Positions 36,697 through 47,735 of a DNA stretch of 64,000 bases are shown here, piece by piece. The stretch comes from Arcobacter sp. CECT 8985 (GTDB lineage: Bacteria > Campylobacterota > Campylobacteria > Campylobacterales > Arcobacteraceae): contig NZ_PDKC01000005.1 in NCBI RefSeq assembly GCF_004116495.1, positions 1 to 64,000 of the forward strand, in the 5' to 3' direction. The first letter of the stretch is position 1. Each line of letters opens with the position of its first letter. The notes under the pieces were generated by a model. That model saw nothing but the letters and a program-made list of their open reading frames with translations. It was not told the origin of the DNA and searched no databases. Both the position numbers and the translations under genes were made by a program.

Positions 36697-36702
36697 ATTA
36701 TA
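36697..36702 (-). promoter_or_regulatory. candidate -10 box for the chemoreceptor
   Basis: TATAAT on the minus strand preceded by GGG, 19 bases before the ATG. The rest of the 244-base gap (36679-36922) is A/T-rich sequence without a recognisable element, apart from the efp terminator. Confidence 0.45.
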
Positions 36703-36894
36703 CCCTAATAATAAAAAAATAATTATTAAGCAGTAAAAACATAATTTAAATTAAAATTAAGGAAAATAGAATATAGTTTAGTTGAGCATAAATATTTACA
36801 AAAAAATAATGTAATAAAATAAAAAATAAAATTTATATGAGAAAAAATATAATAAAAAAATGTAAAATTTGAGATTTAAAATTTGGAAGAAAAT

Positions 36895-36921
36895 AAAAAA
36901 GAGTGAATTTCACTCCTTTTT
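36895..36921 (-). terminator. terminator of efp
   Basis: GAGTGA pairs with TCACTC around 3 bases, flanked by A and T runs that extend the stem, and on the minus strand six T residues follow. It lies just after the efp stop. Confidence 0.75.
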
Positions 36922-36922
36922 A

Positions 36923-37483
36923 TTATTTAACTTTTTCTAAATAATCACCAGTTTTTGTATCAACTCTGATTACATCACCTTCAACCAAGTGAAAAGGTAT
37001 TTGTACAACTGCACCAGATTCAAGTGTTGCAGGTTTTTTACCACCTTGTGAATCACCTTTAAAGTTTGGTGGAGTTTCAACAATTTTAAGCTCAACCACT
37101 GCTGGGGCTTCTACTGTAATAGCATTTCCATTGAAGAACATCATTTCAACATTCATTCCATCAATAATCCATTTTTCAGTATCACCAACTTGGTCATATG
37201 TTAAACCAATTTGTTCATATGATACTGTATCCATGAATTGAAGCATTTCTCCATCATCATATAGATATTGCATAGCTTTTTGTTCTAAATCTGGAGTTTC
37301 ACATTTATCTCCAGCATGGAAAGTTTTTTCAATAACTTTTCCATTTAAAAATGATTTTATTTTACATCTAACAAATGCAGCACCTTTCCCAGGTTTTACA
37401 TGTTGATATTCAGTAATTTTATAAGGAATTCCATCGATTTCGATTTTTAATCCCTTTTTTAATTCATTCATTGAAATCGCCAT
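36923..37483 (-). CDS. efp: translation elongation factor P
   Basis: EF-P relieves ribosome stalling at proline runs. The 186-residue protein has the three-barrel layout: N-terminal KOW-like domain with [17 protein letters not shown], whose K (residue 32 or so) at the PGKG loop is the usual modification site, then a central OB domain and a C-terminal OB domain ending [15 protein letters not shown]. Here the loop has the lysine, so it may be beta-lysylated if EpmA and EpmB exist, but neither is in this window. It is the last gene of rpsA-serA-efp. Confidence 0.95.
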   Translation of the reverse strand: MAISMNELKKGLKIEIDGIPYKITEYQHVKPGKGAAFVRCKIKSFLNGKVIEKTFHAGDKCETPDLEQKAMQYLYDDGEMLQFMDTVSYEQIGLTYDQVGDTEKWIIDGMNVEMMFFNGNAITVEAPAVVELKIVETPPNFKGDSQGGKKPATLESGAVVQIPFHLVEGDVIRVDTKTGDYLEKVK

Positions 37484-37492
37484 TAATTCTCC

Positions 37493-39076
37493 TTAAATTT
37501 CAGCGTAAGAAACAGAAATTGCTGCTTCTAAATTAACTAATTTTTCTAATACATTACTTTTGATTTTTTCGTCTACAAGAATAACTGCTAATGCTACATC
37601 TTTACCTCTAGATAATCTAAAGTCAGCAATATTTATACCTTCATTTCCTAGAACTTTACCTACTTCTCCAATTACACCAGGAACATCAGAATTTCTAAGT
37701 AAAATCATATTTCCTTTTGGTTCGATATCAAATGCAAAGTTATTAATATTTATAATTCTTTGTTTATCTTCATCAAATACAGTTCCAGCAATTGTATTAA
37801 GACCTTTTTCTGTTGTTATTTTAATAATAACTTTATTACTATATCCACTGTTATGTGCTAATTCAGAAGTTTCAAATTTGATACCTTTTTCTTCTGCCCA
37901 AAATTGTGCATTTACATAATTAACTTCATCTCCAGCAGAAACAGATAGTGCTCCAACTGCTGCAAATGTAGATAATGAATCTAAATATTCTGAAATTGGA
38001 CCTTCTGCACTAATATTGATTGATCTAATAGCACTTTTATCACTTTGCGCAAGTAAAAATGACATTTTTTGAGTTAATTCAATATAAGGTTTTACAAATG
38101 AAGGAATTTTACTTTCATCAATAGGTAGATTTAAAGCATTTGGATAAGAGCTTCCTCTTGCAGATTCAATGGCATTTTGAGCTGCTTGAACAGCAATTTT
38201 CTTTTGAGACTCTTTTGTATTTGCACCTAAATGCGCAGTTACTGTTACATTATTTAAATCTAATAATGGGTTACTTGTTGCAGGTTCTTTTTTAAATACG
38301 TCAATTCCTGCCATTGCAATTTTTCCAGATGTTAAACCTTTTACAAGGGCTTCTTCATTATATAATCCACCTCTTGCACAGTTAATTAATATAACACCAT
38401 CTTTCATTTTTGCAATTTCATTATCACCTATAATATCAATAGTTTCTTTATTTTTAGGTGTATGAATTGTAATAATATCACAAGCTAAAATATCATCAAA
38501 ATTAGTAGTATATTCAACTCCTAAATCAGTTGCTTTAGTTGAAGGGATATATGGGTCATAAGTTACAACATCCATTTCAAAAGATTTTGCTCTTAATGCA
38601 ACTCTATGTCCAATATTACCAAAACCAATAACACCTAATTTTTTACCATAAAGTTCATTTCCATACCAATCTTCTCTTTTCCAGATTCTGTCTAGTTTTA
38701 ACTGGTTATGAGCATAAGGGAATTTTCTCATACAAGATAGCATATGAGCCATTGTAAGTTCTACTGCAGCAATAGTATTTGCTGTTGGAACGTTCATAGC
38801 AATGATTCCTCTTTTGCTACAACCTTCCATATCAACATTATCGTAACCAACACCTGCTCTAACAACAGCTTTTAAATTCACTGCTGCATTTAAAAATTTT
38901 TCATCTACATCTGTAGAACTTCTTGTTATTGCAATATCAGCATCTTTTATTACATCTAAAAGTGCAGTTTTATCTATATCAGCGGCATATACATAGTTTA
39001 CGTCTTCTGTATTCTTAAGGATGTTTAAACCATCCTCATGAATATGATCGCAAACAACAATTGTATGTTTACTCAT
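37493..39076 (-). CDS. serA: D-3-phosphoglycerate dehydrogenase
   Basis: SerA oxidises 3-phosphoglycerate in the first step of serine synthesis. The 527-residue protein is the long form: an NAD-binding catalytic domain with GFGNIGHRVALRAKSF, a conserved NCARGG and the catalytic HLGANT; an intervening ASB domain (about 330-450); and a C-terminal ACT regulatory domain (about 455-527, LLRNSDVPGVIGEVGKVLG), which usually mediates serine feedback. It lies 42 bases after rpsA and 9 before efp on the minus strand. Confidence 0.96.
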   Translation of the reverse strand: MSKHTIVVCDHIHEDGLNILKNTEDVNYVYAADIDKTALLDVIKDADIAITRSSTDVDEKFLNAAVNLKAVVRAGVGYDNVDMEGCSKRGIIAMNVPTANTIAAVELTMAHMLSCMRKFPYAHNQLKLDRIWKREDWYGNELYGKKLGVIGFGNIGHRVALRAKSFEMDVVTYDPYIPSTKATDLGVEYTTNFDDILACDIITIHTPKNKETIDIIGDNEIAKMKDGVILINCARGGLYNEEALVKGLTSGKIAMAGIDVFKKEPATSNPLLDLNNVTVTAHLGANTKESQKKIAVQAAQNAIESARGSSYPNALNLPIDESKIPSFVKPYIELTQKMSFLLAQSDKSAIRSINISAEGPISEYLDSLSTFAAVGALSVSAGDEVNYVNAQFWAEEKGIKFETSELAHNSGYSNKVIIKITTEKGLNTIAGTVFDEDKQRIININNFAFDIEPKGNMILLRNSDVPGVIGEVGKVLGNEGINIADFRLSRGKDVALAVILVDEKIKSNVLEKLVNLEAAISVSYAEI

Positions 39077-39118
39077 TTTATCAATCCCTCTTAATTATAA
39101 ATCTATTCTATTATTAGC

Positions 39119-40771
39119 TTATTTTATTTGATCTTTTAATAAATCACCTAAAGTCATATGTGAATCATCATTTACAGCTTTTAAAACTTCTCTTTCTTGT
39201 TGAATTTCTAATCTTTTAACTGATAATCTAACTCTATTTCTTTTAGTGTCAATATTTACTACAACTGCTTCAATTTCATCACCAATTTTTACTTCATCAG
39301 CTTTTAATGGTCCAAAATCTTCTGATCTAACTAATCCATCTAAATTATCTTCTAATTTGATAAATAATCCAAAGTCTTTAAGATCTTTAATTGGTCCTTT
39401 AATAATATCACCAATTTTATGCTCATCTTGGAATTTTTTTGCAGGAGAGTCAGTAATTTCTTTGATACTTAAAGAGATATTTTCTTTTTCTTTATCAATT
39501 TTAATAATTTTTACTTCTACTTCATCACCTTTTTTGAATAGGTTTTTGCATTTTGCATTACCTTCCCATGAAGCTTCTTCATTGTGTAATAGTCCATCAA
39601 TTTCGCCAAGTGTTACAAATGCACCAAAGTCAGTTAAAGTTGCAACTTTACCAGTTATGATATCACCAACTTTATGCTCTTTTGTGAATTTTGCAAAAGG
39701 TTTTTCTTGTAGATTTTTTAAAGATACTCTTAATCTTTTTTTATCAATATCAAGTTCAATTACTTCAACATTAACTTCTTCACCTAAAGTTAAAATCTCT
39801 TTTGGATTTTTAATGTTTTTATTCCAAGTGATTTCAGAAATATGTAATAAACCTTCAATATCATTTCCTAAATCAACAAATGCACCGTATGATTCAAAAT
39901 TAGAAACTGTAACAGTAATTGTATCACCAACTTCTAATTGATCTTTAATTTCTTCCCATGGATTTGGTAGTGCAGCTTTGATTGATAGTGATAAGTGTTG
40001 TTTTGTTTTGTCATAAGATAAAATTGCAACAGTAACTTCATCACCTTCTTCATAATAGTTTGCAGGGTTAACAGGCCCTTTATAAGAGATTTCATTGTAG
40101 TTTACTAAACCATCAATTCCACCTAAATCTACAAACATACCATATGAAGTGATTTTTTTGATTGTTCCATTTACAGGCTCTCCAGATTCTAAAATTTCAG
40201 CAATTTTAGTATCTTTTTGTGCTTTTGCTTCTTCTATAAGTTTTTTTCTAGAGATAATTATAGAGTTTTGGTTTTCATTTACTTTTAAAACTTTTGCTTT
40301 AATTTTTTTACCAATTGCTCCATGAGCTTTTAAGTAAGATTGCGCCATTGGCATAAAGTATTCACATCCATCTTCATCTTCAATAATGAATCCACCTTTA
40401 TTCTTAACAGAAACAACTTTACCTTCAACTGTAACATCTTCAAGATCATCTTTATGTTGTGCTACAAATGCATCAAATTTCTCTTTTTGTAGAACTTTTC
40501 TATAAGAAATTGCAGGTCTTTCACCTCTATTTCCCATTAACATAACAGGGATAGTATCACCTTTTTTATACTTCACTTCACCATTTACAGTGATTTCAGA
40601 GATATTTAGTCTACCTTCTATCTTTTGACCAACATCTACAAGCGCACTATCATCAGTAATTTCTACAATTACACCATTTACTACAGAGTTATTTTCAGCA
40701 TTCTCAAAAGACTCATTAAGCATTTGCTCAAAGTCAAAGTCTTCACCAATTTCAATATCATCGATACCCAT
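39119..40771 (-). CDS. rpsA: 30S ribosomal protein S1
   Basis: S1 unwinds and docks mRNA on the 30S subunit. The 550-residue protein has six S1 RNA-binding repeats (about 80 residues each); several show the typical G-X-V-X6-GAFV/GLFV-X-L pattern, for example KVATLTDFGAFVTLGEIDGL and VSNFESYGAFVDLG. The strong -10 and an AAGGA ribosome-binding site upstream suggest high expression. It starts an rpsA-serA-efp run and follows ispH, an order I recall from C. jejuni. Confidence 0.96.
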   Translation of the reverse strand: MGIDDIEIGEDFDFEQMLNESFENAENNSVVNGVIVEITDDSALVDVGQKIEGRLNISEITVNGEVKYKKGDTIPVMLMGNRGERPAISYRKVLQKEKFDAFVAQHKDDLEDVTVEGKVVSVKNKGGFIIEDEDGCEYFMPMAQSYLKAHGAIGKKIKAKVLKVNENQNSIIISRKKLIEEAKAQKDTKIAEILESGEPVNGTIKKITSYGMFVDLGGIDGLVNYNEISYKGPVNPANYYEEGDEVTVAILSYDKTKQHLSLSIKAALPNPWEEIKDQLEVGDTITVTVSNFESYGAFVDLGNDIEGLLHISEITWNKNIKNPKEILTLGEEVNVEVIELDIDKKRLRVSLKNLQEKPFAKFTKEHKVGDIITGKVATLTDFGAFVTLGEIDGLLHNEEASWEGNAKCKNLFKKGDEVEVKIIKIDKEKENISLSIKEITDSPAKKFQDEHKIGDIIKGPIKDLKDFGLFIKLEDNLDGLVRSEDFGPLKADEVKIGDEIEAVVVNIDTKRNRVRLSVKRLEIQQEREVLKAVNDDSHMTLGDLLKDQIK

Positions 40772-40811
40772 ATTATTCCTTCGTATTAACCATTGTTTAT
40801 TAAATGGGACG

Positions 40812-40817
40812 ATTATA
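40812..40817 (-). promoter_or_regulatory. candidate -10 box for rpsA
   Basis: TATAAT on the minus strand, about 40 bases before the rpsA ATG, in the 75-base gap after ispH. It separates rpsA-serA-efp from the pheS-ispH operon at least as an internal promoter. Confidence 0.55.
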
Positions 40818-40846
40818 TCGAAAATTGTCTTAAAATAAAATGTCTA

Positions 40847-41683
40847 TTATATTTTTTCTATCTTATTTACTACTTCTTGAATTATCCAGTCTGGAGTAGA
40901 TGCACCAGCAGTTATTCCACATAACTTTTTATCTTTAAACCACGATTTATCAAGTTCTTTTGAGTTTTCAATTAAGTATGAATCTTTACAATATTCTAAA
41001 CATATTGCTTGTAGTTGTTTTGTATTTGAAGAGTTTTTGCCACCAATTACAATCATAATGTCAACTTCTTTTGAAAGATCTCTTGCAGCATCTTGATTTT
41101 CAAAAGTTGCATCACATATTGTATTAAATACTCTTACTTCTTTATTTTTTAAAATAAGTGCATTTACTATTTCTAAGTATACTTCTTTTTTCTTTGTTGT
41201 TTGTGCAACTGTTGCAATACGATCATGTTTGAAGTTTATTTTATCTAAATCTTTAACACTCATTACAACATGCACATCATCTTGATTTTCACCATAAGAC
41301 TTCACACCTTTTACTTCTGGATGTGTGCTATCTCCAAAAATAAGAATAGAGTAGTTTTCTTTTGACATTTTTTTTACAATTTGTTGAGGAGTTGTAACAA
41401 ATGGACAAGTTGCATTGATGACTTTTGCATCTTTATTTTTTTTAAGGTTTTTTAAATCTTCTTTTGGAATACCATGAGTTCTAATAATTACAGTATCATT
41501 ATTTTTAACTTCTTCAAGTGATGTGTATAAGCCAACATTAAAATTTTCTTTAAGCCTATCAATTTCATTTTGGTTATGAATTAAAGGACCCATAGTTGCT
41601 GAGTTTTTGTACGATTCTGCTATTTTAATAGCTCTTTTTACTCCAAAACAAAAGCCGTAACTAGAAGCTAATTTTACTTGCAT
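40847..41683 (-). CDS. ispH: 4-hydroxy-3-methylbut-2-enyl diphosphate reductase
   Basis: IspH is the [4Fe-4S] enzyme that makes IPP and DMAPP, the last step of the MEP pathway. The 278-residue protein has the three cluster cysteines in YGFCFGVKRAI, NATCPFVTTPQ and FNTICDATFENQ, and the substrate-binding HGIPKE and IVIGGKNSSNT segments. Length fits the shorter IspH class. It lies 8 bases after aroA on the minus strand. Confidence 0.97.
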   Translation of the reverse strand: MQVKLASSYGFCFGVKRAIKIAESYKNSATMGPLIHNQNEIDRLKENFNVGLYTSLEEVKNNDTVIIRTHGIPKEDLKNLKKNKDAKVINATCPFVTTPQQIVKKMSKENYSILIFGDSTHPEVKGVKSYGENQDDVHVVMSVKDLDKINFKHDRIATVAQTTKKKEVYLEIVNALILKNKEVRVFNTICDATFENQDAARDLSKEVDIMIVIGGKNSSNTKQLQAICLEYCKDSYLIENSKELDKSWFKDKKLCGITAGASTPDWIIQEVVNKIEKI

Positions 41684-41691
41684 AAATTTCC

Positions 41692-42966
41692 TTAATATAG
41701 TGAATCAAGTATACTTTTAAAATTTGGAAATGATGTTTGAATACATTGAACATCTTCTATTTGCATATTACAAATCGTTCCTGCAATTGCAAAACTCATA
41801 GCAATTCTATGATCTCCAAATGAGTTGATTTTTGCATTTTTTATTGTTCCACCTGTAATTTCATATCCATCATCAAACTCTTTATACTTAACATCACAAA
41901 GTTTTAAATTTTCTACAACAGAAGATATTCTATCACTCTCTTTTACTCTAAGTTCATGTGCATTTGAAACTTTAGAAGTTCCATTTGCTAAACTCATTGC
42001 AATTGATAATGCAGGCAGTTCATCTATTAACCAAGATATATTTTCACTTACATCAACGCCATTTAATTCATTATGCTCAACTATTATGTCACCAATTGGC
42101 TCATAAATATTCTCTTTTTGAATATATTGAACTTTCGCACCCATTCTTTCAAGAACTTTATATGCTTCTATCCTCGTTGGGTTTAATGTTACATTTTTTA
42201 TAGTAACTTTTGAATCTTTATTAATTGCTGCTGCTACTGCAAAGAAAAAAGCTGATGAAGGATCAGTTGGTACTGTAATATTTAATGGTTTTAAATGAGA
42301 AGTTAAAGGCTTAATATTTATATAGCCTTCATCATCTATTGATATATCTGCACCCATTCCTTTTAGCATTCGTTCAGTATGATCTCTTGTTAACTCTTCT
42401 TCTTTGTATTTACATGTATCTTCTGCTTTTAAAGCTGCTAAAATCATAGCAGATTTTACTTGTGCAGAGTTTATAGGCGATTGGTACTTAAATGCTTTAA
42501 GTTTATTACCTCTTATAAATAAAGGTGCTTTATTCCCATTCTCTCTTCCATCAATATTTGCGCCAATACTTCTTAAAGGATTTGCAACTCTTTTCATAGG
42601 TCTTGCTCTTAAATATTTATCTCCACTTAGAGTAAATGCACCATTAACACTTGCAAGTAAACCACAAAAAAGTCTCATTGCTGTTCCAGAATTACCACAA
42701 TCTAAAACATCACTTGGTTCACTTAGTTCATTAGTTGGAGTAATTTGTATTGATGAACCTTCTTTTTCTATTTTTGCTCCAAGTTGTTCTACAATACTTA
42801 AAGTATTTAATGTATCCTCAGCAGTTAAATAATTTTTAATATATGAAGTCTTATTTGAAAATAGTGAAAACATTGCACATCTATGTGAGATTGACTTATC
42901 ACTACTTATATTGTCAATTACAATATTAAATGGTTTATTTAATTTTTGTATGTTTAATGTTTCCAC
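41692..42966 (-). CDS. aroA: 3-phosphoshikimate 1-carboxyvinyltransferase (EPSP synthase)
   Basis: AroA adds the enolpyruvyl group in chorismate synthesis. The 424-residue protein shows the family motifs [30 protein letters not shown] and the C-terminal [10 protein letters not shown] and [12 protein letters not shown], all substrate-binding. It is a class II-like (Campylobacterota) form, judging from the LRARPMKRV segment. The start is GTG at 42966, which reads METLN. It follows pheT by 10 bases. Confidence 0.95.
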   Translation of the reverse strand: METLNIQKLNKPFNIVIDNISSDKSISHRCAMFSLFSNKTSYIKNYLTAEDTLNTLSIVEQLGAKIEKEGSSIQITPTNELSEPSDVLDCGNSGTAMRLFCGLLASVNGAFTLSGDKYLRARPMKRVANPLRSIGANIDGRENGNKAPLFIRGNKLKAFKYQSPINSAQVKSAMILAALKAEDTCKYKEEELTRDHTERMLKGMGADISIDDEGYINIKPLTSHLKPLNITVPTDPSSAFFFAVAAAINKDSKVTIKNVTLNPTRIEAYKVLERMGAKVQYIQKENIYEPIGDIIVEHNELNGVDVSENISWLIDELPALSIAMSLANGTSKVSNAHELRVKESDRISSVVENLKLCDVKYKEFDDGYEITGGTIKNAKINSFGDHRIAMSFAIAGTICNMQIEDVQCIQTSFPNFKSILDSLY

Positions 42967-42976
42967 TTTTTACCTT

Positions 42977-45298
42977 TTATCTTAATCCAATACCAAGTTC
43001 AGAATCAAGTTTTTCTAATATTTTATTCATTGTTGCTGTAATATCATCTTCTTCTAATGTTTTTTCATCATTTTGAAGAATAAATCTAATTGTTAAACTC
43101 TCATTATTTTCTAGTTTTTCATCACTATAAATATCAATTAAATTATATTGCTTGATATTTTTATCATTAATTGCATTTATAGCTTTTTTAATTTTTGAAA
43201 ATGGCATATCTTTTGGTGCAATAATACTTAAATCTTTTCTTGATGATTGAAATTTAGATGTTGAATGAACTTTTACTAATTCATCTTTTATTAATTCAAA
43301 ATCAATTTCAGCTAAAAATGTATCTGGTAAATCAAATTCATTTGCAACACTTGGATGAAGTTTACAAATATAACCTACATTTTTTCCATCAATAATTACA
43401 TTCGCATTTTGATATGGATGAATAAATTTATTATCAATATTTGACATTGGTTCTAAATCAAATTTTCCAACAGAGTTTAATACTCTTTTTGCAAAATCAA
43501 AAAAATCAACATTTTCAGGTTTCCCTGCATTGTTTACTGATTCTTGCTCTTTTGCACCACTATGTATAAATGATATTTTTGTACTTTCATTTCGATTTTC
43601 ATCTATAACTTTTCCAATTTCATAAAAAGAAGCTCTTTTTATACCTTGTTTAAAGTTATTTGAACAAGCCTCAACTAAGTTTAAAAGAATAGTTGTTCTT
43701 AAAGTATTTAATTCATTTACAATTGGATTTAATATATCTAACTCTTCTTTTACAACTTTAAAACCATATTTTTGTAAATTTTCTTTATTTGTAAATACAT
43801 AACTCAATGTTTCAAAGAAACCATTTTCAATTGCTTTTCTTCTAATCTTATTTTTCTTGATTAAATTAATAGCTGTTTGATTGAATCTATTAACTTCTTG
43901 AATAGCTAGTGGTTTTGCTTTAATATTATCAATACCAACTATTCTTACTATCTCTTCTGTTACATCAGCCATATTTTTAATATCATGTCTATGACAAGGA
44001 ATTTGAATAGAGAATACATCATTTAATCCCTCTTTAACTCCAAATCCTAAAGCATTTAAAATATTTTCAATTTCAGCTTTTTCAATTTCTTGACCAATTA
44101 ATGAGTTAATTTTATTAATATTAATATCTAAATATTTTGGTTGAATATCTTCTACAAATGCTTCAGAACCATTATAAACTTTTGCTCCATATTTAGAAAT
44201 AAATGTAGTAAAATTATCAATTCCAGCTTTGATGTTTGGTTCGCTTCCTCTTGATGTTTTATAATAAATATCTGCTGTTTTTCTTTTTGTTTCAAAAACT
44301 TTTTTTGAAAGTTTTTCTGGATTTATATATGAAGCTTCAATAATAAATATAGTATCATTTATATTCTCAAGTTTTTTGTGCTCAACACAAACTGTACTTA
44401 ATAGTTCTTTTCCATATACATTATCAAAACCATCTTTGTCTTTTTTTACATGAATTACTGATAAATCATTTAATTTATCTGCATCTTCATTTGCATATGC
44501 ATTTAAAATAACACCATGAGAGTGAATAGAGTAAGCTATAGCATCACTTATATCATTTTCTTCAAATTTATCTATTATTCCAACTCTAATTTTATATAAA
44601 ACAGGAAGTTTAAAATTTGAAAAATCAATTGCTTTAAAAATAAGTGAACTATCAACTGCGCTATCGCATTCAACTTCTAAAAATTGGCCAATACCAACTT
44701 CTTTATTTTGTAATTTTTTTTCTTTTTTTATTATAGGAAGATTGTAAAATGCACTTAGTTCTCTTGCCACTCCATTTATACTTAGACAATCTCCTCTATT
44801 TGCTGTTAATTCAATTTCAATAATATCATCATTTAATAACGAATATTCATTTAATTCTTTACCTACAACTAACTCCCCAATTGAGTTATCAAGCTCTAAT
44901 ATTCCATCATTTAATTTTGCAAGACCTAATTCAGTTGAAGAGCAAATCATACCAATTGATTCTACACCTCTTAGTTTTGCTTTTTTTATTTTAAAATCTT
45001 TACTTAATTTACAACCAACAGTTGCAACAGGTACATATTGTCCCGCATCAACGTTTTTAGCTCCACATACGATTTGTACAGTTTCGCTTCCAATATCAAC
45101 TTGACAAATATTTAATTTATCTGCATCTGGGTGTTTTTCTTTTTCTAATACTTTTCCAACTACAACTTTAGGCGCAATTCTTACTTTTTTTAAACTATCA
45201 ACTTCTAATCCAATTGCATTTAACGTTTTGCAAATATCATCAGTTGAAATTTTTGAAATATCAATAAATTCTTCTAACCATTTTCTTGTAACTATCAT
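42977..45298 (-). CDS. pheT: phenylalanyl-tRNA synthetase beta subunit
   Basis: PheT is the beta chain of the alpha2-beta2 enzyme that charges tRNA-Phe. The 773-residue protein has an N-terminal tRNA-binding OB domain (about 39-150, with [11 protein letters not shown] and IVCGAKN), B3/B4 editing domain, B5 domain, a catalytic-like domain, and a C-terminal anticodon-binding FDX-ACB domain ([15 protein letters not shown] near the start of it). It overlaps pheS by four bases. Length is typical for the family. Confidence 0.96.
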   Translation of the reverse strand: MIVTRKWLEEFIDISKISTDDICKTLNAIGLEVDSLKKVRIAPKVVVGKVLEKEKHPDADKLNICQVDIGSETVQIVCGAKNVDAGQYVPVATVGCKLSKDFKIKKAKLRGVESIGMICSSTELGLAKLNDGILELDNSIGELVVGKELNEYSLLNDDIIEIELTANRGDCLSINGVARELSAFYNLPIIKKEKKLQNKEVGIGQFLEVECDSAVDSSLIFKAIDFSNFKLPVLYKIRVGIIDKFEENDISDAIAYSIHSHGVILNAYANEDADKLNDLSVIHVKKDKDGFDNVYGKELLSTVCVEHKKLENINDTIFIIEASYINPEKLSKKVFETKRKTADIYYKTSRGSEPNIKAGIDNFTTFISKYGAKVYNGSEAFVEDIQPKYLDININKINSLIGQEIEKAEIENILNALGFGVKEGLNDVFSIQIPCHRHDIKNMADVTEEIVRIVGIDNIKAKPLAIQEVNRFNQTAINLIKKNKIRRKAIENGFFETLSYVFTNKENLQKYGFKVVKEELDILNPIVNELNTLRTTILLNLVEACSNNFKQGIKRASFYEIGKVIDENRNESTKISFIHSGAKEQESVNNAGKPENVDFFDFAKRVLNSVGKFDLEPMSNIDNKFIHPYQNANVIIDGKNVGYICKLHPSVANEFDLPDTFLAEIDFELIKDELVKVHSTSKFQSSRKDLSIIAPKDMPFSKIKKAINAINDKNIKQYNLIDIYSDEKLENNESLTIRFILQNDEKTLEEDDITATMNKILEKLDSELGIGLR

Positions 45299-46287
45299 TT
45301 AAACTGTCCTAATAATTTTAAATCACTTTCAAATAAAGATCTTAAATCACCAATGTTATGAATTAACATGGCAAATCTTTCTACACCTAAACCAAAAGCA
45401 TAACCAGATACATTTTCATATCCTACAGCTTTAAATACATTTGGATCTACAACACCACATCCAAGTACTTCTAACCAACCTGTATGTGAACAAACTCTAC
45501 AACCTTCACCTTTACAGAATACACATGAAATATCAACTTCTGCACTTGGTTCTGTAAATGGGAAGAAAGATGGTCTAAATCTAACTTCTACATCTCCAAA
45601 CATATGTTGTAAAAATTCGACAAGTACATGTTTTAAATTTGCGAATGATACTTTATCTTCACTATCAACAACTAATCCTTCAACTTGATGGAACATTGGA
45701 GTATGAGTTAAATCAAAATCTCTTCTAAATACAGTACCAGGTGCTATCATTCTAATTGGTGGCTTTTGGTTTAACATTGTTCTAATTTGTACAGGAGAAG
45801 TATGAGTTCTTAATACAGTAAAATCTTTATTATAAAAAGTATCTTGCATATCTCTTGCAGGGTGGTATTTTGGTAAATTTAAAGCTTCAAAATTATGAAA
45901 GTCATCTTCAACAAGTGGACCTTCTTCAACTGCAAAGTTTAGGTTTTGAAAATATGTAATAATTCTATCCATAGTATCAATCACTGGATGTACTGCAGCT
46001 GAAGAAACTTCATTATTAAATCTTGTTACATCTATTTTCTCTGCTTCTAGTTTTTTATTTAGTGCATCTTCTTCAAGCACAACTTTTTTATTGTCAATAG
46101 CTTCTGTTATAGCAATCTTTTGCTCGTTTAAATTTTGAGCGAAAGCTTTTTTTTCTTCATTTGGGATTGTTTTTAGTTTTGCGAATTCTGCTGTTAAAAC
46201 ACCTTTTTTCCCAAGTATTTCAACTCTTAAAGATTCTAATTCTTCAAGTGAATTGGCATTAGTAATTTTTTCTATCCATTCTTTCAC
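45295..46287 (-). CDS. pheS: phenylalanyl-tRNA synthetase alpha subunit
   Basis: PheS is the catalytic alpha chain. The 330-residue protein has an N-terminal coiled coil (about 1-85), class II motifs [14 protein letters not shown], motif 2 [19 protein letters not shown] and motif 3 [10 protein letters not shown], and the conserved cysteine-rich insertion [17 protein letters not shown]. The start is GTG at 46287 with AGGAGA 8 bases upstream. It heads pheS-pheT-aroA-ispH, the same order as recalled for C. jejuni, and is divergent from the HIT gene. Confidence 0.97.
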   Translation of the reverse strand: MKEWIEKITNANSLEELESLRVEILGKKGVLTAEFAKLKTIPNEEKKAFAQNLNEQKIAITEAIDNKKVVLEEDALNKKLEAEKIDVTRFNNEVSSAAVHPVIDTMDRIITYFQNLNFAVEEGPLVEDDFHNFEALNLPKYHPARDMQDTFYNKDFTVLRTHTSPVQIRTMLNQKPPIRMIAPGTVFRRDFDLTHTPMFHQVEGLVVDSEDKVSFANLKHVLVEFLQHMFGDVEVRFRPSFFPFTEPSAEVDISCVFCKGEGCRVCSHTGWLEVLGCGVVDPNVFKAVGYENVSGYAFGLGVERFAMLIHNIGDLRSLFESDLKLLGQFK

Positions 46288-46329
46288 TTAATATTCTCCT
46301 GTTGTATATTCATCGTCTAATTTGTTGGG

Positions 46330-46335
46330 ATTATA
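46330..46335 (-). promoter_or_regulatory. candidate -10 box for pheST
   Basis: TATAAT on the minus strand about 45 bases before the pheS GTG. The leader is too short for a T-box or a Phe leader peptide, so no attenuation is expected. Confidence 0.5.
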
Positions 46336-46359
46336 CATAATAATTTATTAGAGTTTGGT

Positions 46360-46365
46360 TATAAT
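46360..46365 (+). promoter_or_regulatory. candidate -10 box for the HIT gene
   Basis: TATAAT lies 27 bases before the ATG at 46393, and an AAAGGA ribosome-binding site is at 46381-46386. The pheS -10 lies 25 bases away, divergent. Confidence 0.5.
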
Positions 46366-46392
46366 AAAATCATAAAAAATAAAGGAATTAAT

Positions 46393-46731
46393 ATGTGTAT
46401 ATTTTGTAAAATTGTAAATGGTGAAATACCTAATAATACAATACTGGAAAATGAAGAGTTTTTATCATTTTATGATATTAACCCAGCAGCAAAAATTCAT
46501 GCTTTAATAATACCAAAAAAACATTATGAATCTTTTGATGATATCCAACCAGAACTAATGGCAAATATGACAAAATTCATTCATGAAGTTGCACAAAAAT
46601 TAAATGTAAGAGAAGATGGTTATAGATTAATTACAAATATTAAAGAGCATGGAGGACAAGAAGTTCCTCATTTACATTTTCATTTATTAGCAGGGGAATA
46701 TGTGGGTAGATTAGTAGGAAATAAAAAGTAG
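46393..46731 (+). CDS. HIT family protein, HINT-type nucleoside phosphoramidase
   Basis: The 112-residue protein has the histidine-triad motif HLHFHLL near residue 97, and the HINT-type N-terminus CIFCKIVNGEIPNNTILE and FYDINPAAKIHALIIPKKH. It probably hydrolyses AMP-linked amines; in vivo role unknown. Length and motif are standard. The same gene next to pheS occurs in C. jejuni, from memory. It ends in a hairpin shared with accA. Confidence 0.92.
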   Translation: MCIFCKIVNGEIPNNTILENEEFLSFYDINPAAKIHALIIPKKHYESFDDIQPELMANMTKFIHEVAQKLNVREDGYRLITNIKEHGGQEVPHLHFHLLAGEYVGRLVGNKK

Positions 46732-46745
46732 TTTTCCTACTTTTT
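46723..46745. terminator. bidirectional terminator, HIT gene/accA
   Basis: AAAAAGTAG (46723-46731) and CTACTTTTT (46737-46745) form a 9-bp stem with a 5-base loop. Both gene ends lie in it (TAG at 46729-46731 and the accA stop at 46737), and each strand ends in five T residues. Confidence 0.85.
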
Positions 46746-47681
46746 ATCACTTTCAAATTTTCCTAGATTCATTAGTTTTTCATATCTTTTATTAAGTCTT
46801 TCTTCAACACTTAATTCTTTTAATTCTTTTAATGAATTTAAAAAATAATCACCTAAAGCTTGAATTGCAATCTCTTTTCTTTTATGTGCACCAATTAATG
46901 GTTCATTAATTACATCATCAATTAATTCTAGGTTTTTTAAAGCTTCCGCTGTAATTTTAAGTGAATTAGCTGCAGTTTCAGCATGTGATGGATCATTCCA
47001 TAAAATTGCTGCACAGCCTTCTGGTGAAATTACTGCATAAACAGAATATCTCATCATTGCAAGTTTATCAGCAACTGAAATCGCAAGTGCACCACCAGAA
47101 CCACCTTCTCCAATTACAACAGATATCGTAGGTGTTTTTAAATTAGAGAATTCATATAAATTTTTAGCAATAGCTTCACTTTGATTTCTCTCTTCTGCAC
47201 CAATACCTGGGTACGCACCTGGAGTGTCAACTAGCATTAAAATTGGAATATCAAATTTTTCTGCCATTTTAGCACATCTTAAAGCTTTTCTATATCCTTC
47301 TGGACTTGGCATACCGAAGTTTCTTTTTAGCTTATTTTTTGTACCTCTACCTTTTTGCTCACCAATAACCATCACTTTTTGTTGACCTATATAGCCTAAA
47401 AAACAAACGATTGCATTATCATCTACATAATGTCTATCCCCATGAATTTCATATGCATCAGTTAATAAACCTCTTATATAATCTAAAGCGTATGGTCTAT
47501 CTGGATGTCTTGCAAGTTGAAGTTTTTGATAATCATTTAAATTTTTAAAAGTTTTTTCAACTTCTTTTTCAAGTTTTTTTTCTAGTATTTCAACAGCATG
47601 ATCATCTGAACGGCTTTTTGCAACTAAGATGTCTTCTTCAATTTGTTTTATCTTGTTTTCAAAATCTAAGTAAGTTGCCAA
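46737..47681 (-). CDS. accA: acetyl-CoA carboxylase carboxyltransferase alpha subunit
   Basis: AccA pairs with AccD to carboxylate acetyl-CoA to malonyl-CoA. The 314-residue protein shows [13 protein letters not shown], the core [34 protein letters not shown] and [13 protein letters not shown], all typical. The start is TTG at 47681, preceded by AAAAAAGGAAA. It is the last gene of the minus-strand fatty acid cluster. accD is not in this window. Confidence 0.96.
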   Translation of the reverse strand: MATYLDFENKIKQIEEDILVAKSRSDDHAVEILEKKLEKEVEKTFKNLNDYQKLQLARHPDRPYALDYIRGLLTDAYEIHGDRHYVDDNAIVCFLGYIGQQKVMVIGEQKGRGTKNKLKRNFGMPSPEGYRKALRCAKMAEKFDIPILMLVDTPGAYPGIGAEERNQSEAIAKNLYEFSNLKTPTISVVIGEGGSGGALAISVADKLAMMRYSVYAVISPEGCAAILWNDPSHAETAANSLKITAEALKNLELIDDVINEPLIGAHKRKEIAIQALGDYFLNSLKELKELSVEERLNKRYEKLMNLGKFESDKK

Positions 47682-47696
47682 AATTTTCCTTTTTTC

Positions 47697-47718
47697 AAAG
47701 AGGAGAAACTCCTCTTTT
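47697..47718 (-). terminator. hairpin between fabF and accA
   Basis: AAAGAGGAG pairs with CTCCTCTTT around 3 bases. On the minus strand the stem is followed by G and A rather than T residues, so it may be a processing or attenuation hairpin between fabF and accA rather than a full terminator. Confidence 0.45.
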
Positions 47719-47735
47719 AAGATTGTAAGTTAGTA

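Noticed and set aside
39246-39941. 231-residue open frame opposite rpsA
   Set aside because: It is serine- and phenylalanine-rich, has no ribosome-binding site and mirrors the codon pattern of the S1 repeats; rpsA is clearly the real gene.
46288-46392. Phe attenuator or T-box before pheS
   Set aside because: The inferred leader is about 35 bases with no leader peptide or T-box sequence.
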